Notes: generated from the letters alone by a model not told the origin. A stretch of 64,000 nucleotides of DNA from Pseudarthrobacter sp. MM222 (GCF_947090775.1 NZ_OX352321.1:1674001-1738000), one strand, 5' to 3'; counted from the first letter of the stretch, positions 35,573 to 44,936 are shown. Made by a program: numbers and translations.

Positions 35573-35610
35573 AAGGCCCCCGTTCCCGGAGATCCAGGAA
35601 CGGGGGCCTT
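35573..35610. terminator. Bidirectional terminator between tricorn and OsmC genes
   Basis: A perfect 14-bp stem, AAGGCCCCCGTTCC with GGAACGGGGGCCTT, and a 10-nt loop between two converging genes. Confidence 0.9.
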
Positions 35611-35631
35611 CCGCGTGGGGCCGGCGGCGTA

Positions 35632-36060
35632 CTAGGACGCCAGCGAGGCGTCCAGGGTGATCTTGATGCCGGTCAGGGCAGCCGAGACAGGGCAGCCGGT
35701 TTTGGCTTCCTCAGCGATGCGCTGGAACTCGTCTTCGGTGATCCCCGGGATGCGCGCGCTCATCGTGAGGTGGCTGTCCGTGATGCCGGTGCCGGGGACG
35801 AAGGTCACGTCGGCCTTGGTGTTGACCTCCTCCGGTGTGTGGCCGGCCTGCGCCAGGGCGTGGCTGAAGGCCATCGAGAAGCAGGCTGAGTGGGCGGCGG
35901 CGATCAGCTCTTCGGGGCTGGTCTTGCCCTCGGACGCCTCGGTGCGCGCCTTCCACGTGACATCGAAGTTGCCCAGCCCGGAACTGTCCAGCGTCGTGTT
36001 ACCGGCGCCGGTCGCCAGGTCGCCATTCCATACAGTGTGTGCGGTGCGTGTTGCTGCCAT
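35632..36060 (-). CDS. OsmC-family peroxiredoxin
   Basis: A 142-residue OsmC/Ohr-type hydroperoxide reductase. The two redox cysteines are in AHSACFSMAFSHAL and KTGCPVSAALTG, and the N-terminal AHTVWNGDLATGAG matches the OsmC (not Ohr) branch. It reduces organic hydroperoxides, with electrons usually delivered by a lipoyl protein and Lpd; both E2 and Lpd are encoded nearby (37189-40542), although a functional link is only inference. ATG 36058-36060 has GAGGAG 7 nt upstream. Confidence 0.92.
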   Translation of the reverse strand: MAATRTAHTVWNGDLATGAGNTTLDSSGLGNFDVTWKARTEASEGKTSPEELIAAAHSACFSMAFSHALAQAGHTPEEVNTKADVTFVPGTGITDSHLTMSARIPGITEDEFQRIAEEAKTGCPVSAALTGIKITLDASLAS

Positions 36061-36192
36061 GTCCACTCCTCGTCGTTGTGAATCAGCGAGCCGGCGAGGC
36101 GCCGGTTCGTGTCGTGTCCAATCCTAGGGATTCCACCCAGCCAGCGCACCGGTGTCCGCTCTTAGAGGATTGTGACCGCGTACAGTGTCGTC

Positions 36193-36567
36193 ATGGAAAT
36201 CCCCGAACCGGGTGCAGCGCCCTCGGCACGTATCGCCACCATCATGGTCAATGCCGCGGACGCTGAGCGCCTGGCCGGGTTCTGGGCCGCTCTGCTGGGC
36301 ACCTCGGTCTCGTCGCGCTTCGAACAGTTCGTCTGGCTCCGGCCCGCCGGCCCGGGCGCCCCGCAGTTGGCCTTCCAGCAGGTCGCGGAGCCCACGGAAG
36401 GCAGGCGCCGCCTGCACCTGGACATCCACGGCCCAGATCCCGGGGCCCTGCGCGCACTCGCCGAATCCCTCGGCGCCCAGTTCGTGGAAGGCAACGACAT
36501 CGGCGATTTCCACTGGGACGTGATGCAGGATCCCGAGGGTAACGAATTCTGCATCGCCGGCGACTGA
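36193..36567 (+). CDS. VOC-family protein (glyoxalase-like)
   Basis: A 124-residue protein of the glyoxalase_6-like VOC group: ARIATIMVNAADAERLAGFWAALLG at the start, RRLHLDIHGPD in the middle and MQDPEGNEFCI at the end. Substrate unknown. ATG 36193 has TACAGT 6 nt upstream, consistent with leaderless translation; an in-frame start at 36172 lies upstream of that -10 and is rejected. It converges on the membrane-protein gene at 36671 through a shared terminator. Confidence 0.87.
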   Translation: MEIPEPGAAPSARIATIMVNAADAERLAGFWAALLGTSVSSRFEQFVWLRPAGPGAPQLAFQQVAEPTEGRRRLHLDIHGPDPGALRALAESLGAQFVEGNDIGDFHWDVMQDPEGNEFCIAGD

Positions 36568-36616
36568 CTGTCCACGACTCCCCAATGGACAAGCTACCGA
36601 TGGAGCGTTTAACAGC

Positions 36617-36649
36617 GACGGCGACGCATCGCAAGGGTGCGTCGCCGTC
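36617..36649. terminator. Bidirectional terminator between VOC and membrane-protein genes
   Basis: A perfect 12-bp stem, GACGGCGACGCA with TGCGTCGCCGTC, and a 9-nt loop between convergent genes. Confidence 0.85.
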
Positions 36650-36670
36650 GTCGTTGGCTAGAGGAAGCGG

Positions 36671-37021
36671 CTACTGCCAGAGCGTCGCGATGGCCACGTT
36701 CAGCAGGGCCAGACCGCCGACGCTGTGCGCGAGGCCCTTGCTGATCGGCTCGTCCTTCTTGTACTTGCGGCGGCCGATGAACGCCAGGACAGCAACGGCC
36801 AGGGCGATGGCGAACTTGATCCCGAGCTTGAAGTAGTTGGCATCCATGTCCAGCGCGGGAATGAGCCCCATCATCACGACGCCCGTAAGGATCTGCAGGG
36901 CGGCGCCGTCGAACTGGCGGGGGTGGACGGTGGGCTTCTTCATCTGGCCGATCCAGATGCCGACGATCATGGCGGCGCCGATGATGTGCAGGAAGACCAT
37001 GACGTTATAGACGATGTTCAT
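36671..37021 (-). CDS. Small four-helix membrane protein, putative BlaI-type regulon member
   Basis: A 116-residue protein with four predicted transmembrane helices (about 4-24, 41-58, 65-85, 97-115) and little else. TM1 holds FLHIIGAAMIVGIWIG, a buried histidine followed by small residues, as seen in haem- or metal-handling small membrane proteins such as HemJ/CopD-like folds; no named family could be assigned with confidence. TACACT lies 6 nt before ATG 37019-37021 (leaderless), and a TTCTAC-N5-GTAGTA palindrome covers the -35/spacer region. The same palindrome precedes blaI and cydA, which suggests a respiratory or haem-related role. Confidence 0.8.
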   Translation of the reverse strand: MNIVYNVMVFLHIIGAAMIVGIWIGQMKKPTVHPRQFDGAALQILTGVVMMGLIPALDMDANYFKLGIKFAIALAVAVLAFIGRRKYKKDEPISKGLAHSVGGLALLNVAIATLWQ

Positions 37022-37042
37022 GGCATCAGTGTAGCCAGAGTG

Positions 37043-37059
37043 TTCTACGCAATGTAGTA
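37043..37059. promoter_or_regulatory. BlaI-type operator (TTCTAC-N5-GTAGTA)
   Basis: TTCTAC (37043-37048), 5 nt, GTAGTA (37054-37059). It differs in one outer position from the operators at 53832, 54647 and 54671. It lies 9-25 bp upstream of the TACACT -10 (37028-37033) of the minus-strand membrane-protein gene, so a bound repressor would block the -35 region. Confidence 0.7.
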
Positions 37060-37110
37060 GGACCCGCTGACGGTTCAGGATCTGCCCACGCGATGGACCG
37101 GACACGGGAA

Positions 37111-37171
37111 ACGGCGACGGCGGTACGGGCCATCCGGTGGTTCCCACCGGCGCCCGCACCGCCGTCGCCGT
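37111..37171 (-). terminator. Two-stem terminator after sucB
   Basis: A 14-bp outer stem, ACGGCGACGGCGGT with ACCGCCGTCGCCGT, encloses a 7-bp inner hairpin, CCGGTGG-TTC-CCACCGG. It begins 17 bp past the E2 stop codon. Confidence 0.85.
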
Positions 37172-37188
37172 CGGTTTGCTTTTAGACT

Positions 37189-39030
37189 CTAGAGTCCGAG
37201 GTCCGCTTCGAAGGCGCCTTCCTCAAGGCGTGCCTTCAGCGTCTGCAGGAACCGTCCCGCGTCGGCGCCGTCCACCAGGCGGTGATCGTACGTCAGGGAG
37301 AGGTACATCATCGACCGGATGGCCAGCGAATCATCGCCGTTCTCGTCGGAAACCACCACGGCACGCTTGACGATCGCGCCGGTGCCCAAGATGGCGACCT
37401 GCGGCTGGTTGATGATCGGGGTGTCGAACAGGGCGCCCACGGAACCGATGTTGGTGATGCTGAAGGTTCCGCCGGACAGCTCGTCCGGGCCGATCTTGCC
37501 GTTGCGGGTACGGTCGGCGACGTCGGCAATCTTGCCGGCCAGGCCGGCGAGGTTCAGGTTGCCGGCGTCCGAGATGACCGGAACCAGCAGGCCCTTGTCG
37601 GTGTCGACCGCAATCGCCAGGTGCTCGGCGTTGTGGTAGGTGATCTCCTGCTTGTCCTCGTCGTAGGAGGCGTTGACCTTCGGGTGCTGCTTCAGGGCCT
37701 CGGCGACAGCCTTGGCGATGAAGGGCAGGAAGGTCAGCTTGGAGCCGTTCTGGGCCTGGAAGGAGTTCTTGGCCCTGGCGCGCAGCTTGGCGACCTTGGT
37801 CATGTCCACCTCGTGCACCTGGGTCAGCTGCGTGGAGATGTCGAGGGACTCGCGCATCCGGCGGGCAATGACCTGGCGGATCCGGGGTGCCTTCTGCACG
37901 GTGCCGCGCAGCGCGGACAGCTCGGCTGCCGGAACTGCCGACCGGGCGGGGGCAGCGGACGCGGCCGGCGCGGCTGCAGGGGCGGGAGCGGCCTTTGCTT
38001 CCGCGGCGGCGAGCACATCCTGCTTGCGGATGCGGCCGCCGACGCCGGTTCCGCTCAGCGAGGAGATGTCCACGCCCTGCTGGTTGGCGAGCTTGCGGAC
38101 CAGGGGAGTGACGTAGCCGGACTCGGCGGAAGCGGCGGAAGCGGCCGACGCGGGAGCCGCAGCGGCCGGGGCCTCCTGCTTGGGAGCCTCGGCCGGGGCG
38201 GCGGCGGGTGCCGCGGCGGCGGGAGCTTCGGCCTTGGGTGCCTCGGCCGGAGCCGGAGCGGCCGGCGCCTCAGCCTTCGGCGCTTCGGCCTTGGGTGCCT
38301 CGGCCGGAGCCGGAGCGGCCGGCGCCTCAGCCTTCGGCGCTTCGGCCTTGGGGGCCTCGGGGGCGGGGGCCGCTGCCGGTGCGGCGGCGCCGGAGCCGAT
38401 CACGGCGAGGACGGAACCGACCTCGGCCGTCTCATCCTCGTTGACGCGGATTTCCTGCAGCGTGCCGGCGACCGGAGACGGGATCTCGGTGTCGACCTTG
38501 TCCGTGGAGACCTCGAGCAGGGGCTCGTCCACCTCGACGGTGTCGCCGACGCTCTTCAGCCAGCGGGTGACGGTACCTTCGGTGACGCTCTCACCCAGGG
38601 CGGGGAGCGTGACTTCGTGTCCCTGGCCGGCGGGAGCTGCAGCGGGGGCTTCGGCAGCAGGCGCCTCGGCGGCGGGAGCTTCAGCTTCCGGTGCCGGTGC
38701 TTCGGCAGCGGCCGGCGACTCGGCCGGTGCTGCTTCGCTCTCGCCTGCGGCCGGAGCTGCCTCGGCCGGCGCCGCAGCGGCCGCGGAACCGGAGCCGTCG
38801 CCGATACGGACCAGCGGTGCTCCGACTTCAGCGGTCTCGTCTTCGGCGACGAGGATTTCCTCGATCACGCCGGCGATCGGAGAGGGGATCTCGGTGTCTA
38901 CTTTGTCGGTGGAAACTTCGAGCAGCGGCTCGTCCACCTCTACCCGGTCACCTACCTGCTTTAGCCAGCGGGTGACGGTTCCTTCGGTGACACTCTCACC
39001 GAGGGCGGGCAAGTTAACGGATTCAGACAT
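37189..39030 (-). CDS. sucB: 2-oxoglutarate dehydrogenase E2 component (dihydrolipoamide succinyltransferase)
   Basis: A 613-residue E2 enzyme. It has two lipoyl domains (residues 1-80 and about 135-215), each with the lipoylated lysine in [12 protein letters not shown], joined by Ala/Pro/Glu-rich linkers; a peripheral-subunit-binding domain ([19 protein letters not shown]); and a C-terminal acyltransferase domain ending in [17 protein letters not shown] with the catalytic histidine. Actinobacteria often fuse E2 to KGD (OdhA); this stand-alone multi-lipoyl protein is the form usually annotated as SucB and may also serve pyruvate dehydrogenase. lpd lies upstream on the same strand (126 nt), separated by a hairpin. 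Confidence 0.93.
   Translation of the reverse strand: MSESVNLPALGESVTEGTVTRWLKQVGDRVEVDEPLLEVSTDKVDTEIPSPIAGVIEEILVAEDETAEVGAPLVRIGDGSGSAAAAAPAEAAPAAGESEAAPAESPAAAEAPAPEAEAPAAEAPAAEAPAAAPAGQGHEVTLPALGESVTEGTVTRWLKSVGDTVEVDEPLLEVSTDKVDTEIPSPVAGTLQEIRVNEDETAEVGSVLAVIGSGAAAPAAAPAPEAPKAEAPKAEAPAAPAPAEAPKAEAPKAEAPAAPAPAEAPKAEAPAAAAPAAAPAEAPKQEAPAAAAPASAASAASAESGYVTPLVRKLANQQGVDISSLSGTGVGGRIRKQDVLAAAEAKAAPAPAAAPAASAAPARSAVPAAELSALRGTVQKAPRIRQVIARRMRESLDISTQLTQVHEVDMTKVAKLRARAKNSFQAQNGSKLTFLPFIAKAVAEALKQHPKVNASYDEDKQEITYHNAEHLAIAVDTDKGLLVPVISDAGNLNLAGLAGKIADVADRTRNGKIGPDELSGGTFSITNIGSVGALFDTPIINQPQVAILGTGAIVKRAVVVSDENGDDSLAIRSMMYLSLTYDHRLVDGADAGRFLQTLKARLEEGAFEADLGL
38226..38339 (-). repeat. 57-bp tandem repeat in the E2 linker
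   Basis: Two near-identical 57-bp units (38226-38282, 38283-38339) and the start of a third encode the 19-residue [23 protein letters not shown] linker. Such repeats expand and contract by slippage and vary the swing length of the lipoyl arm. Confidence 0.8.
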
Positions 39031-39089
39031 GTCGTCCCCGTTCTCCTTATTGATCTTTAGTGCGGATGATTGCTGCCTTGGTCGAGCTT

Positions 39090-39120
39090 AGTGCACCCGG
39101 CTTTTCGGGCCGGGTGCACT
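39090..39120 (-). terminator. Perfect hairpin between lpd and sucB
   Basis: AGTGCACCCGGC (39090-39101) pairs exactly with GCCGGGTGCACT (39109-39120) around TTTTCGG. It lies in the 126-nt gap within the lpd-sucB unit. There is no T-run on the minus strand, so it may be an mRNA processing or stability element rather than a full terminator. Confidence 0.6.
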
Positions 39121-39156
39121 ACGCACGGTGTTCTTGCGGTGGTGCGAGCGGAACTG

Positions 39157-40542
39157 CTAGCCGTGGAGGGGCTTGCCGGCCAGGGCCAGATGCGCCTCGC
39201 CCAGCGACTCGTTCTGGGTCGGGTGGGCGTGGACCAGCGCGGCCACGTCTTCCGGGTAGGCTTCCCAGTTCACGATCAGCTGTGCTTCGCCGATCTGCTC
39301 GCCCATGCGGGCGCCGATCATGTGCACGCCCACCACGGGGCCGTCCTTCTGGCGGACCAGCTTGACCAGGCCGCTGGTGCCCAGGATGGAGCTCTTGCCG
39401 TTGCCGGCCAGGTTGTACTCCTGGGTCTGGATCTGGTCCTCGCCGAACTTTTCCTTGGCGGCCTTCTCGCTGTAGCCGACGGTGGCGATTTCGGGCTCGG
39501 AGTAGGTGACCTTGGGGATGTTGACGTCTTCGACGATGACGGGCTTGAGGCCGGCGATCTCTTCGGCGACGAAGATGCCCTGCTGGTAGCCGCGGTGCGC
39601 CAGCTGCACGCCGGGGACGATGTCGCCGATGGCGAAGATGTTACCCACGCCGGTGTGCAGGCGCTCGTTGGTGATGACGAAGCCGCGGTCGACGGTGACG
39701 CCGGCCTCCTCGTAGCCGAGGTTCGCCGTGACAGGGCCGCGGCCGACCGCGACGAGCAGCAGGTCGGCTTCGAAGGTCTTGCCGTCGACGAGGGTGACCT
39801 TGACGCCGTCGTCGTTCTGCTCGACGCCCTGGAAGAAGACGCCGGTGGAGAACTTGATGCCGCGCTTCTTGAAGGCGCGCTCAAAGGCCTTGACGATCGT
39901 CGCGTCCTCATTCGGGACCAGCGAGGGCAGGCCTTCGACGATGGTGACGTCAACGCCGAAGGACTTCCAGACCGAAGCGAACTCGACGCCGATCACGCCG
40001 CCGCCCAGGATGATCGCGCTCTTCGGGATGAAGTCCATGGTGAGGGCTTCGTCGGAGGTGATGACCTTGCCGCCGATCTCCAGGCCCGGCAGGGTGCGGG
40101 AGTAGGACCCGGTCGCGAGGACGATGTTCTTGCCCTTGTAAGCGGTGCCGTTCACGACGATGGTGTCGGTGCCCTGGAGCTTGCCTTCGCCCTCAATGAC
40201 GGTGATGCCCTTTTTGCCCTTGATCAGGCCCTGCAGGCCCTTGAACTTGCCGGCAATGATGCCGTCCTTGTAGGCGTTGACAGCGGTGATGTCGATGCTG
40301 TCGAGGGTGACGTTGACGCCGTACTTCGCCGAGTCACGGGCGTGGTCGGCCAGCTCCGCGGAGTGCAGCAGGGCCTTCGTGGGGATACAGCCGTTGTGCA
40401 GGCAGGTGCCGCCGAGCTTGGCCTTTTCGATCAGGCCAACGGTAAGGCCAAGCTGAACAGCACGCAGGGCAGTTGCGTAGCCGCCGCTGCCGCCGCCGAG
40501 TACCAGGATGTCGAATTCTTGCGCAGTTGCCTGATCGGCCAC
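39157..40542 (-). CDS. lpdA: Dihydrolipoamide dehydrogenase (E3)
   Basis: A 461-residue FAD/NAD flavoprotein that reoxidises dihydrolipoyl groups of 2-oxoacid dehydrogenases. FAD-binding GGGSGGYATALRA, redox disulfide GGTCLHNGCIPTKAL, NAD-binding GGGVIGVEFASV, and the C-terminal HAHPTQNESLGEA with the catalytic His-Glu pair are complete. I chose GTG 40540-40542, preceded by GAGGGAG; a longer frame adds 15 residues without a ribosome site. It precedes sucB on the same strand, fitting a shared role. Confidence 0.96.
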   Translation of the reverse strand: MADQATAQEFDILVLGGGSGGYATALRAVQLGLTVGLIEKAKLGGTCLHNGCIPTKALLHSAELADHARDSAKYGVNVTLDSIDITAVNAYKDGIIAGKFKGLQGLIKGKKGITVIEGEGKLQGTDTIVVNGTAYKGKNIVLATGSYSRTLPGLEIGGKVITSDEALTMDFIPKSAIILGGGVIGVEFASVWKSFGVDVTIVEGLPSLVPNEDATIVKAFERAFKKRGIKFSTGVFFQGVEQNDDGVKVTLVDGKTFEADLLLVAVGRGPVTANLGYEEAGVTVDRGFVITNERLHTGVGNIFAIGDIVPGVQLAHRGYQQGIFVAEEIAGLKPVIVEDVNIPKVTYSEPEIATVGYSEKAAKEKFGEDQIQTQEYNLAGNGKSSILGTSGLVKLVRQKDGPVVGVHMIGARMGEQIGEAQLIVNWEAYPEDVAALVHAHPTQNESLGEAHLALAGKPLHG

Positions 40543-40730
40543 TAAAACGCTCCCTCGCGTGAACGATGACACGAGAGTACGCATCATCTGGTCTTGGAAC
40601 TTCCCGCCGAGATGATGCCAGCGGGCCGGTTCCCTTTCATTTGGAACTACCGAAGTTCACCTTAGCGAACCACTAATACATGCTCCACCTTGCCGTGGCT
40701 TTTGTGGAGCGCTTGTGTCGAGTGTCACGC

Positions 40731-40767
40731 GGCTTTGTGGCCAGGGAGTCAGCCCGGCCACAAAGCC
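40731..40767 (-). terminator. Terminator after pepA
   Basis: A 12-bp stem, GGCTTTGTGGCC with GGCCACAAAGCC, and a 13-nt loop, located 10 bp past the pepA stop. A second hairpin (GCTCCAC/GTGGAGC, 40682-40710) follows. Confidence 0.8.
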
Positions 40768-40777
40768 CCGCGTCCGC

Positions 40778-42304
40778 TCAGACGGCCTTGGCCAGGATGT
40801 CCTCGGCGTAGGCCACCAGGGTCCGCACGGTGCAGCCGGTGCCCTGTTTGTGGTTGTAGCCGTACGGGCTGCCGTTATTGAAGGACGGGCCGGCGATGTC
40901 GATGTGCGCCCAGGGGATCTGCTCGCCATCCTTGCCCTTGCCGACGAATTCCCGCAGGAACACCGCCGCCGTCATCATTCCGCCGTGGCGTTCGCCGATG
41001 TTGGCGATGTCCGCGACCTGCGAATCGAGGCTGGCGCGGAGTTCCTCCGGCAGCGGCATCGGCCAGACCAGCTCGCCGGCGCGGTCCGCGGCGGCCTTGA
41101 TCGGGCCTGTGACGGTGTCCGCGCCCATGACGCCCGCGGTGCGGTCGCCGAGGGCAATCAGCTGGGCGCCGGTGAGGGTGGCGACGTCGATGATGGCGTC
41201 CGGGTATTCCTGGCTAGCCGCGACGATCCCGTCCGCCATGACCAGGCGGCCTTCGGCGTCGGTGTTCAGGACCTCCACGGTCTTGCCACCGAACATGGTC
41301 AGGACGTCGGCCGGGCGCTGGGCAGCGCCGGAGGGCATGTTTTCCGCAATGCAGAGCCAGGCGGTCACCTTGACGGGCAGGCCCAGGCCGGCGATGGCCA
41401 GCACGGTATTAAGCACGACGGCGGCGCCGGCCATGTCGCTCTTCATGTCGCCCATGCCCAGCGCCGGCTTGATGGAGATGCCGCCGGTGTCGAAGGTGAT
41501 GCCCTTGCCAACGAGGGCGATCTTGGCGGTCGCCTTGGCCGGGGCGTACTCGACCTTGACCAGGCGGGGCTGCCGGGTGGAGCCCTTTCCGACGCCCAGG
41601 ATGCCGCCGAAACCTTCCTTGTCCAGGCGCTTCTCGTCCCAGACCGTGACCTTGACGGGCAGGCCCTTGGAGAGTTCCTTCGCGGCGTCCGCGAAGGACT
41701 CGGGGAAGAGGTGGCTGGGCGGCTGGTTGACCAGCGAGCGGGTCGCGTTCACTGCCTTGCCGATCAGGGCCGCACGGGTCAGCGTCTGCTGCAGGCCCCG
41801 GTCAGTGGCGAGGTCGGTGACAATGGCGACGTTCTTTACCGGATCCTTCAGGCCATCCTTGGAGGTGCGGTATTCGGTGAACGAGTAGGCGCCCATCGCG
41901 GCACCCTCGGCGACGGCTGCGACCTCAGCCAGGGACGCCGTCGGGAGAGCCAGGGTGACGGTGGCAGCGCCGGCCAGCTGGCGGACCGCCGAGCCGGCGG
42001 CGCGGCGCAGCGCTTCCTCCGTCAGGGGATGGTTCGGGGCAAGCTTGCCGACGCCGGCGAGTACCAGCACGGCCGCCCCGGCTTCCGGCAGGCCCGGCAG
42101 GCGGTGGGCCTGGTCGACCGCCCCGGTGACGCCAAGAATGCTCAGTGAGTCCGCCAGCGCCTCGGCGGCCTCCGCCGACAGGGGGTTGCTGAGCAGGATA
42201 GGACCGTCCGTGCCCTGTCCCACTCCGATGACGAGGGCGTCGCTGGGGTACTTCCTCAGATCCCCGGCGATTGCACTAAGTTTCACTTCGGTATTCTTGA
42301 CCAC
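40778..42304 (-). CDS. pepA: Leucyl aminopeptidase (M17)
   Basis: A 508-residue M17 metalloaminopeptidase. The two-metal site is intact: VGKGITFDTGGISIKP (K and D), GDMKSDMAGAA (D) and NTDAEGRLVMADG (D and E, the family signature). It releases N-terminal residues from peptides in the cytoplasm and could complete the degradation begun by the tricorn protease encoded nearby. I chose GTG 42302-42304 (MVKNTEVKLSAIAGD), which has GAGGA upstream and gives the usual length; ATG 42419-42421 would add 39 residues of poor conservation. It is divergent from the PAC2 gene. Confidence 0.94.
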   Translation of the reverse strand: MVKNTEVKLSAIAGDLRKYPSDALVIGVGQGTDGPILLSNPLSAEAAEALADSLSILGVTGAVDQAHRLPGLPEAGAAVLVLAGVGKLAPNHPLTEEALRRAAGSAVRQLAGAATVTLALPTASLAEVAAVAEGAAMGAYSFTEYRTSKDGLKDPVKNVAIVTDLATDRGLQQTLTRAALIGKAVNATRSLVNQPPSHLFPESFADAAKELSKGLPVKVTVWDEKRLDKEGFGGILGVGKGSTRQPRLVKVEYAPAKATAKIALVGKGITFDTGGISIKPALGMGDMKSDMAGAAVVLNTVLAIAGLGLPVKVTAWLCIAENMPSGAAQRPADVLTMFGGKTVEVLNTDAEGRLVMADGIVAASQEYPDAIIDVATLTGAQLIALGDRTAGVMGADTVTGPIKAAADRAGELVWPMPLPEELRASLDSQVADIANIGERHGGMMTAAVFLREFVGKGKDGEQIPWAHIDIAGPSFNNGSPYGYNHKQGTGCTVRTLVAYAEDILAKAV

Positions 42305-42630
42305 GAGGACAGTCCTCAATTCTCTCTGATATTCGGCAGGAACTGCATGTTCGGCGCCCTGCCCTGGAACCGGTGCCACAGTCGGCTTGAGACGTGACTT
42401 CGGTGACTTCACGGCCGTCATTGGGGCCAGTTCCGATCGTAGTCTCTCCGCCGGGCGGCTGTTCAATTGAATGAGAGCTGGAGCACACCGGCGGCAGGAA
42501 TGCCGGCGCGGCCCCGGGCGTTGTTCAAGGTACCGGAACCACCGCCAGTCGGGCCGTTGTGTCCGGAAACCTCCGCCGCGCGGGTCTGGTCCCGCTCCTC
42601 CCACCGCCGCTATTGCGAAAGGAACATGCC

Positions 42631-43569
42631 GTGATTGAACGGATTTCCGGCTCCCTGCTGGACCCCGAATCGCTCTACCTGCGTGATGACAGGCTGTTCC
42701 ACAGCCCGGAGCTGCGCGGACTGAACCTCGTCATGGGTTTCACCGGCTTCGCCGACGCCGGTCACGTCGTCAGCCAGATCACCGCCGAAATGCTGGACGC
42801 GCTGGACGGGGAAATGATTGCCGAGTTCGACGCCGACCAGCTGCTCGACTACCGGACCCGGCGCCCGCAGGTCAGCTTCGTCGAAGACCACCTGCAGGAC
42901 TACCAGGCTCCGAGCCTTGCGCTGTATCGGCTCGCTGACGGCCTGGGGAACCCTTTCCTCCTGCTCGCCGGGTTTGAACCGGACCTGCAGTGGGAGCGGT
43001 TCGCCCGGGCCGTCGTCGGCATCGTCGAGACCCTCGACGTCAACCTGGTCACCTGGATCCACTCCATCCCCATGCCGGTGCCGCACACGCGGCCGGTGGG
43101 CGTAACGGTCCACGGCAACCGCCCGGACCTTATCGAGGGGATCTCGGCGTGGAAGCCGACGGTCGAGGTGCCGGCTGCCGTGGGGCATGTCCTTGAGTTG
43201 CGGCTCGTCGCGGCTGGCCGCAACGTCGCCGGCTACGTGATCCACGTCCCGCACTACCTTGCAGAGGCGGAATACCCCACGGCTGCCGTGGCCGGGCTGG
43301 AATACCTGGGCGCAGCCACCTCGCTCATGCTGCCCGCCGACCGCCTGCGCGAGGCGGGCCGCGAAGTGGGCCGGCAGATCGCCGAACAGATCGCCGCCTC
43401 GGAGGAAGTCCAGCAGGTCGTTTCCCGGCTCGAGACGCGCTATGACGAGAAGGCTGAGGGGACCGTCCGGCGGTCCCTGCTGGCCGATGAGAACGACCAG
43501 CTTCCGAACGCCGACGCCCTGGGCGCGGCCGTGGAGGCCTACCTGGCCCGTAAAGAGCCGGGCGAATAA
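42631..43569 (+). CDS. PAC2-family (proteasome assembly chaperone-like) protein
   Basis: A 312-residue protein with the PAC2 fold: LVMGFTGFADAGHVVSQI at the start, FEPDLQWERFARAVVGIVETL in the middle and HVPHYLAEAEYPTAAVAGLEYL. In archaea and actinobacteria these proteins are annotated as proteasome assembly chaperone or ATP-grasp-associated, but their bacterial function is not settled. GTG 42631 follows AAAGGAACATGCC. It may link to the peptidases (pepA, tricorn) in this part of the chromosome. MFS gene follows after 35 nt. Confidence 0.88.
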   Translation: MIERISGSLLDPESLYLRDDRLFHSPELRGLNLVMGFTGFADAGHVVSQITAEMLDALDGEMIAEFDADQLLDYRTRRPQVSFVEDHLQDYQAPSLALYRLADGLGNPFLLLAGFEPDLQWERFARAVVGIVETLDVNLVTWIHSIPMPVPHTRPVGVTVHGNRPDLIEGISAWKPTVEVPAAVGHVLELRLVAAGRNVAGYVIHVPHYLAEAEYPTAAVAGLEYLGAATSLMLPADRLREAGREVGRQIAEQIAASEEVQQVVSRLETRYDEKAEGTVRRSLLADENDQLPNADALGAAVEAYLARKEPGE

Positions 43570-43604
43570 ATACTATTTCTTCCGGGAGCGGGCATAATGG
43601 AGGG

Positions 43605-44936
43605 GTGACCGCACCCCGAGCCTGGCTGATTTGGATCGTCGGGGTCTTCGCCTATCTGGTGGCGGTCAGCCAGCGCACGTCGTTCGGCGTCGTCGGGCTG
43701 GAAGCCACGGAGCGCTTCTCTGCTAGCGCGGCCGAAATTTCGTTCTTCACGGTGCTGCAGCTCCTCGTCTACGCGGGCCTGCAGATCCCGGTGGGCGTGC
43801 TCGTGGACCGCCTTGGTTCCCGGGCCATGATCGCCGCGGGCGCATTGCTGATGGGGCTCGGACAGCTGGAATTGGCCTTCGCGGACAGCATCCCCGGCGG
43901 AGTCCTGGGCCGCGTGCTGGTCGGCGCCGGCGACGCCATGACCTTCATCGCCGTCATCCGCCTGATCCCGCTGTGGTTCGCGCCGGTGCGTGTTCCGCTG
44001 CTCACGCAGCTGACCGGCATGTCCGGCCAGCTCGGCCAGCTCTTCAGCGTGGTGCCGTTCGCCATGATCCTGCACTCGGCAGGCTGGACCCCCGCGTTTC
44101 TGACGCTGGCCGCCATGTCCGCCCTCGCCGTCGTGCTCGTGCTGGTTCTGCTGCAGGACCTGCCCCCGGGACATCCCGCACCCGCGCCCTCGCAGGGGCT
44201 GCGCGCCACGGGAATCTCGCTGTCCCATGCCTGGCGGCAACCCGGCACGAGGCTCGGGTTGTGGAGCCACTTCACCATCCAATTCAGCGGCACGGTGTTT
44301 GCCATGACGTGGGGTTATCCGTTCCTGATCTCCGCCCAGGGCCTGGATACCGTCACCGTGTCCGCCCTCATGACCCTGTACGTGGCGGCCGCCATTGCCG
44401 CCGGGCCCCTGATGGGCACCTTCGTTGCCCGGCACCCGTTGCGCCGCTCCACCATGGTCCTGCTGATCTCTGCCGCCACGGCCGTGGCCTGGGCGGCGGT
44501 GCTGCTCTTCCCGGGCCGGTCCCCGCTGTGGCTGCTGGCCGGACTCGTGGTGGTGCTGGCCGTCGGCGGTCCCGGCTCCATGATCGGCTTCGACTTTGCC
44601 CGGACGTTCAATCCTGCCCATCGGATCGGAACCGCCACGGGAATTGTCAACGTCGGCGGGTTCATCGCCGCGCTCGTGTCCATTTTTCTGATCGGCCTGG
44701 TACTGGACGTATTGCACACCACGGGCTTCTCCCGGGGGGAGTTGTACGGGCTCGCACCGTTCCGGATTGCCCTGAGCATCCAGTTCCTCCTGCTCGCGGC
44801 GGGAGCCGGGGCCATTCTCATCACCCGGCGCAAGGTGCGCCGGCAGATGGCCGCCCAAGGCGTCGTCGTACCTCCGCTGCGCGCGGCGCTCGCCCGGAAC
44901 CGCCGGCTCAGCGCGGAACGGCGCCAGCAGCGCTGA
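43605..44936 (+). CDS. MFS transporter
   Basis: A 443-residue membrane protein with 12 helices and the MFS motif VDRLGSRAMIAAGALLMG between TM2 and TM3. TM10 contains VVVLAVGGPGSMIGFDFARTFNPAHRIGTATG, typical of a sugar-phosphate/nitrate-like MFS branch. Substrate unknown. GTG 43605 has CATAAT 6 nt upstream, so it may be leaderless even though a GGAGGG stretch overlaps. The C-terminal tail is strongly basic (RRLSAERRQQR). Confidence 0.88.
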   Translation: MTAPRAWLIWIVGVFAYLVAVSQRTSFGVVGLEATERFSASAAEISFFTVLQLLVYAGLQIPVGVLVDRLGSRAMIAAGALLMGLGQLELAFADSIPGGVLGRVLVGAGDAMTFIAVIRLIPLWFAPVRVPLLTQLTGMSGQLGQLFSVVPFAMILHSAGWTPAFLTLAAMSALAVVLVLVLLQDLPPGHPAPAPSQGLRATGISLSHAWRQPGTRLGLWSHFTIQFSGTVFAMTWGYPFLISAQGLDTVTVSALMTLYVAAAIAAGPLMGTFVARHPLRRSTMVLLISAATAVAWAAVLLFPGRSPLWLLAGLVVVLAVGGPGSMIGFDFARTFNPAHRIGTATGIVNVGGFIAALVSIFLIGLVLDVLHTTGFSRGELYGLAPFRIALSIQFLLLAAGAGAILITRRKVRRQMAAQGVVVPPLRAALARNRRLSAERRQQR

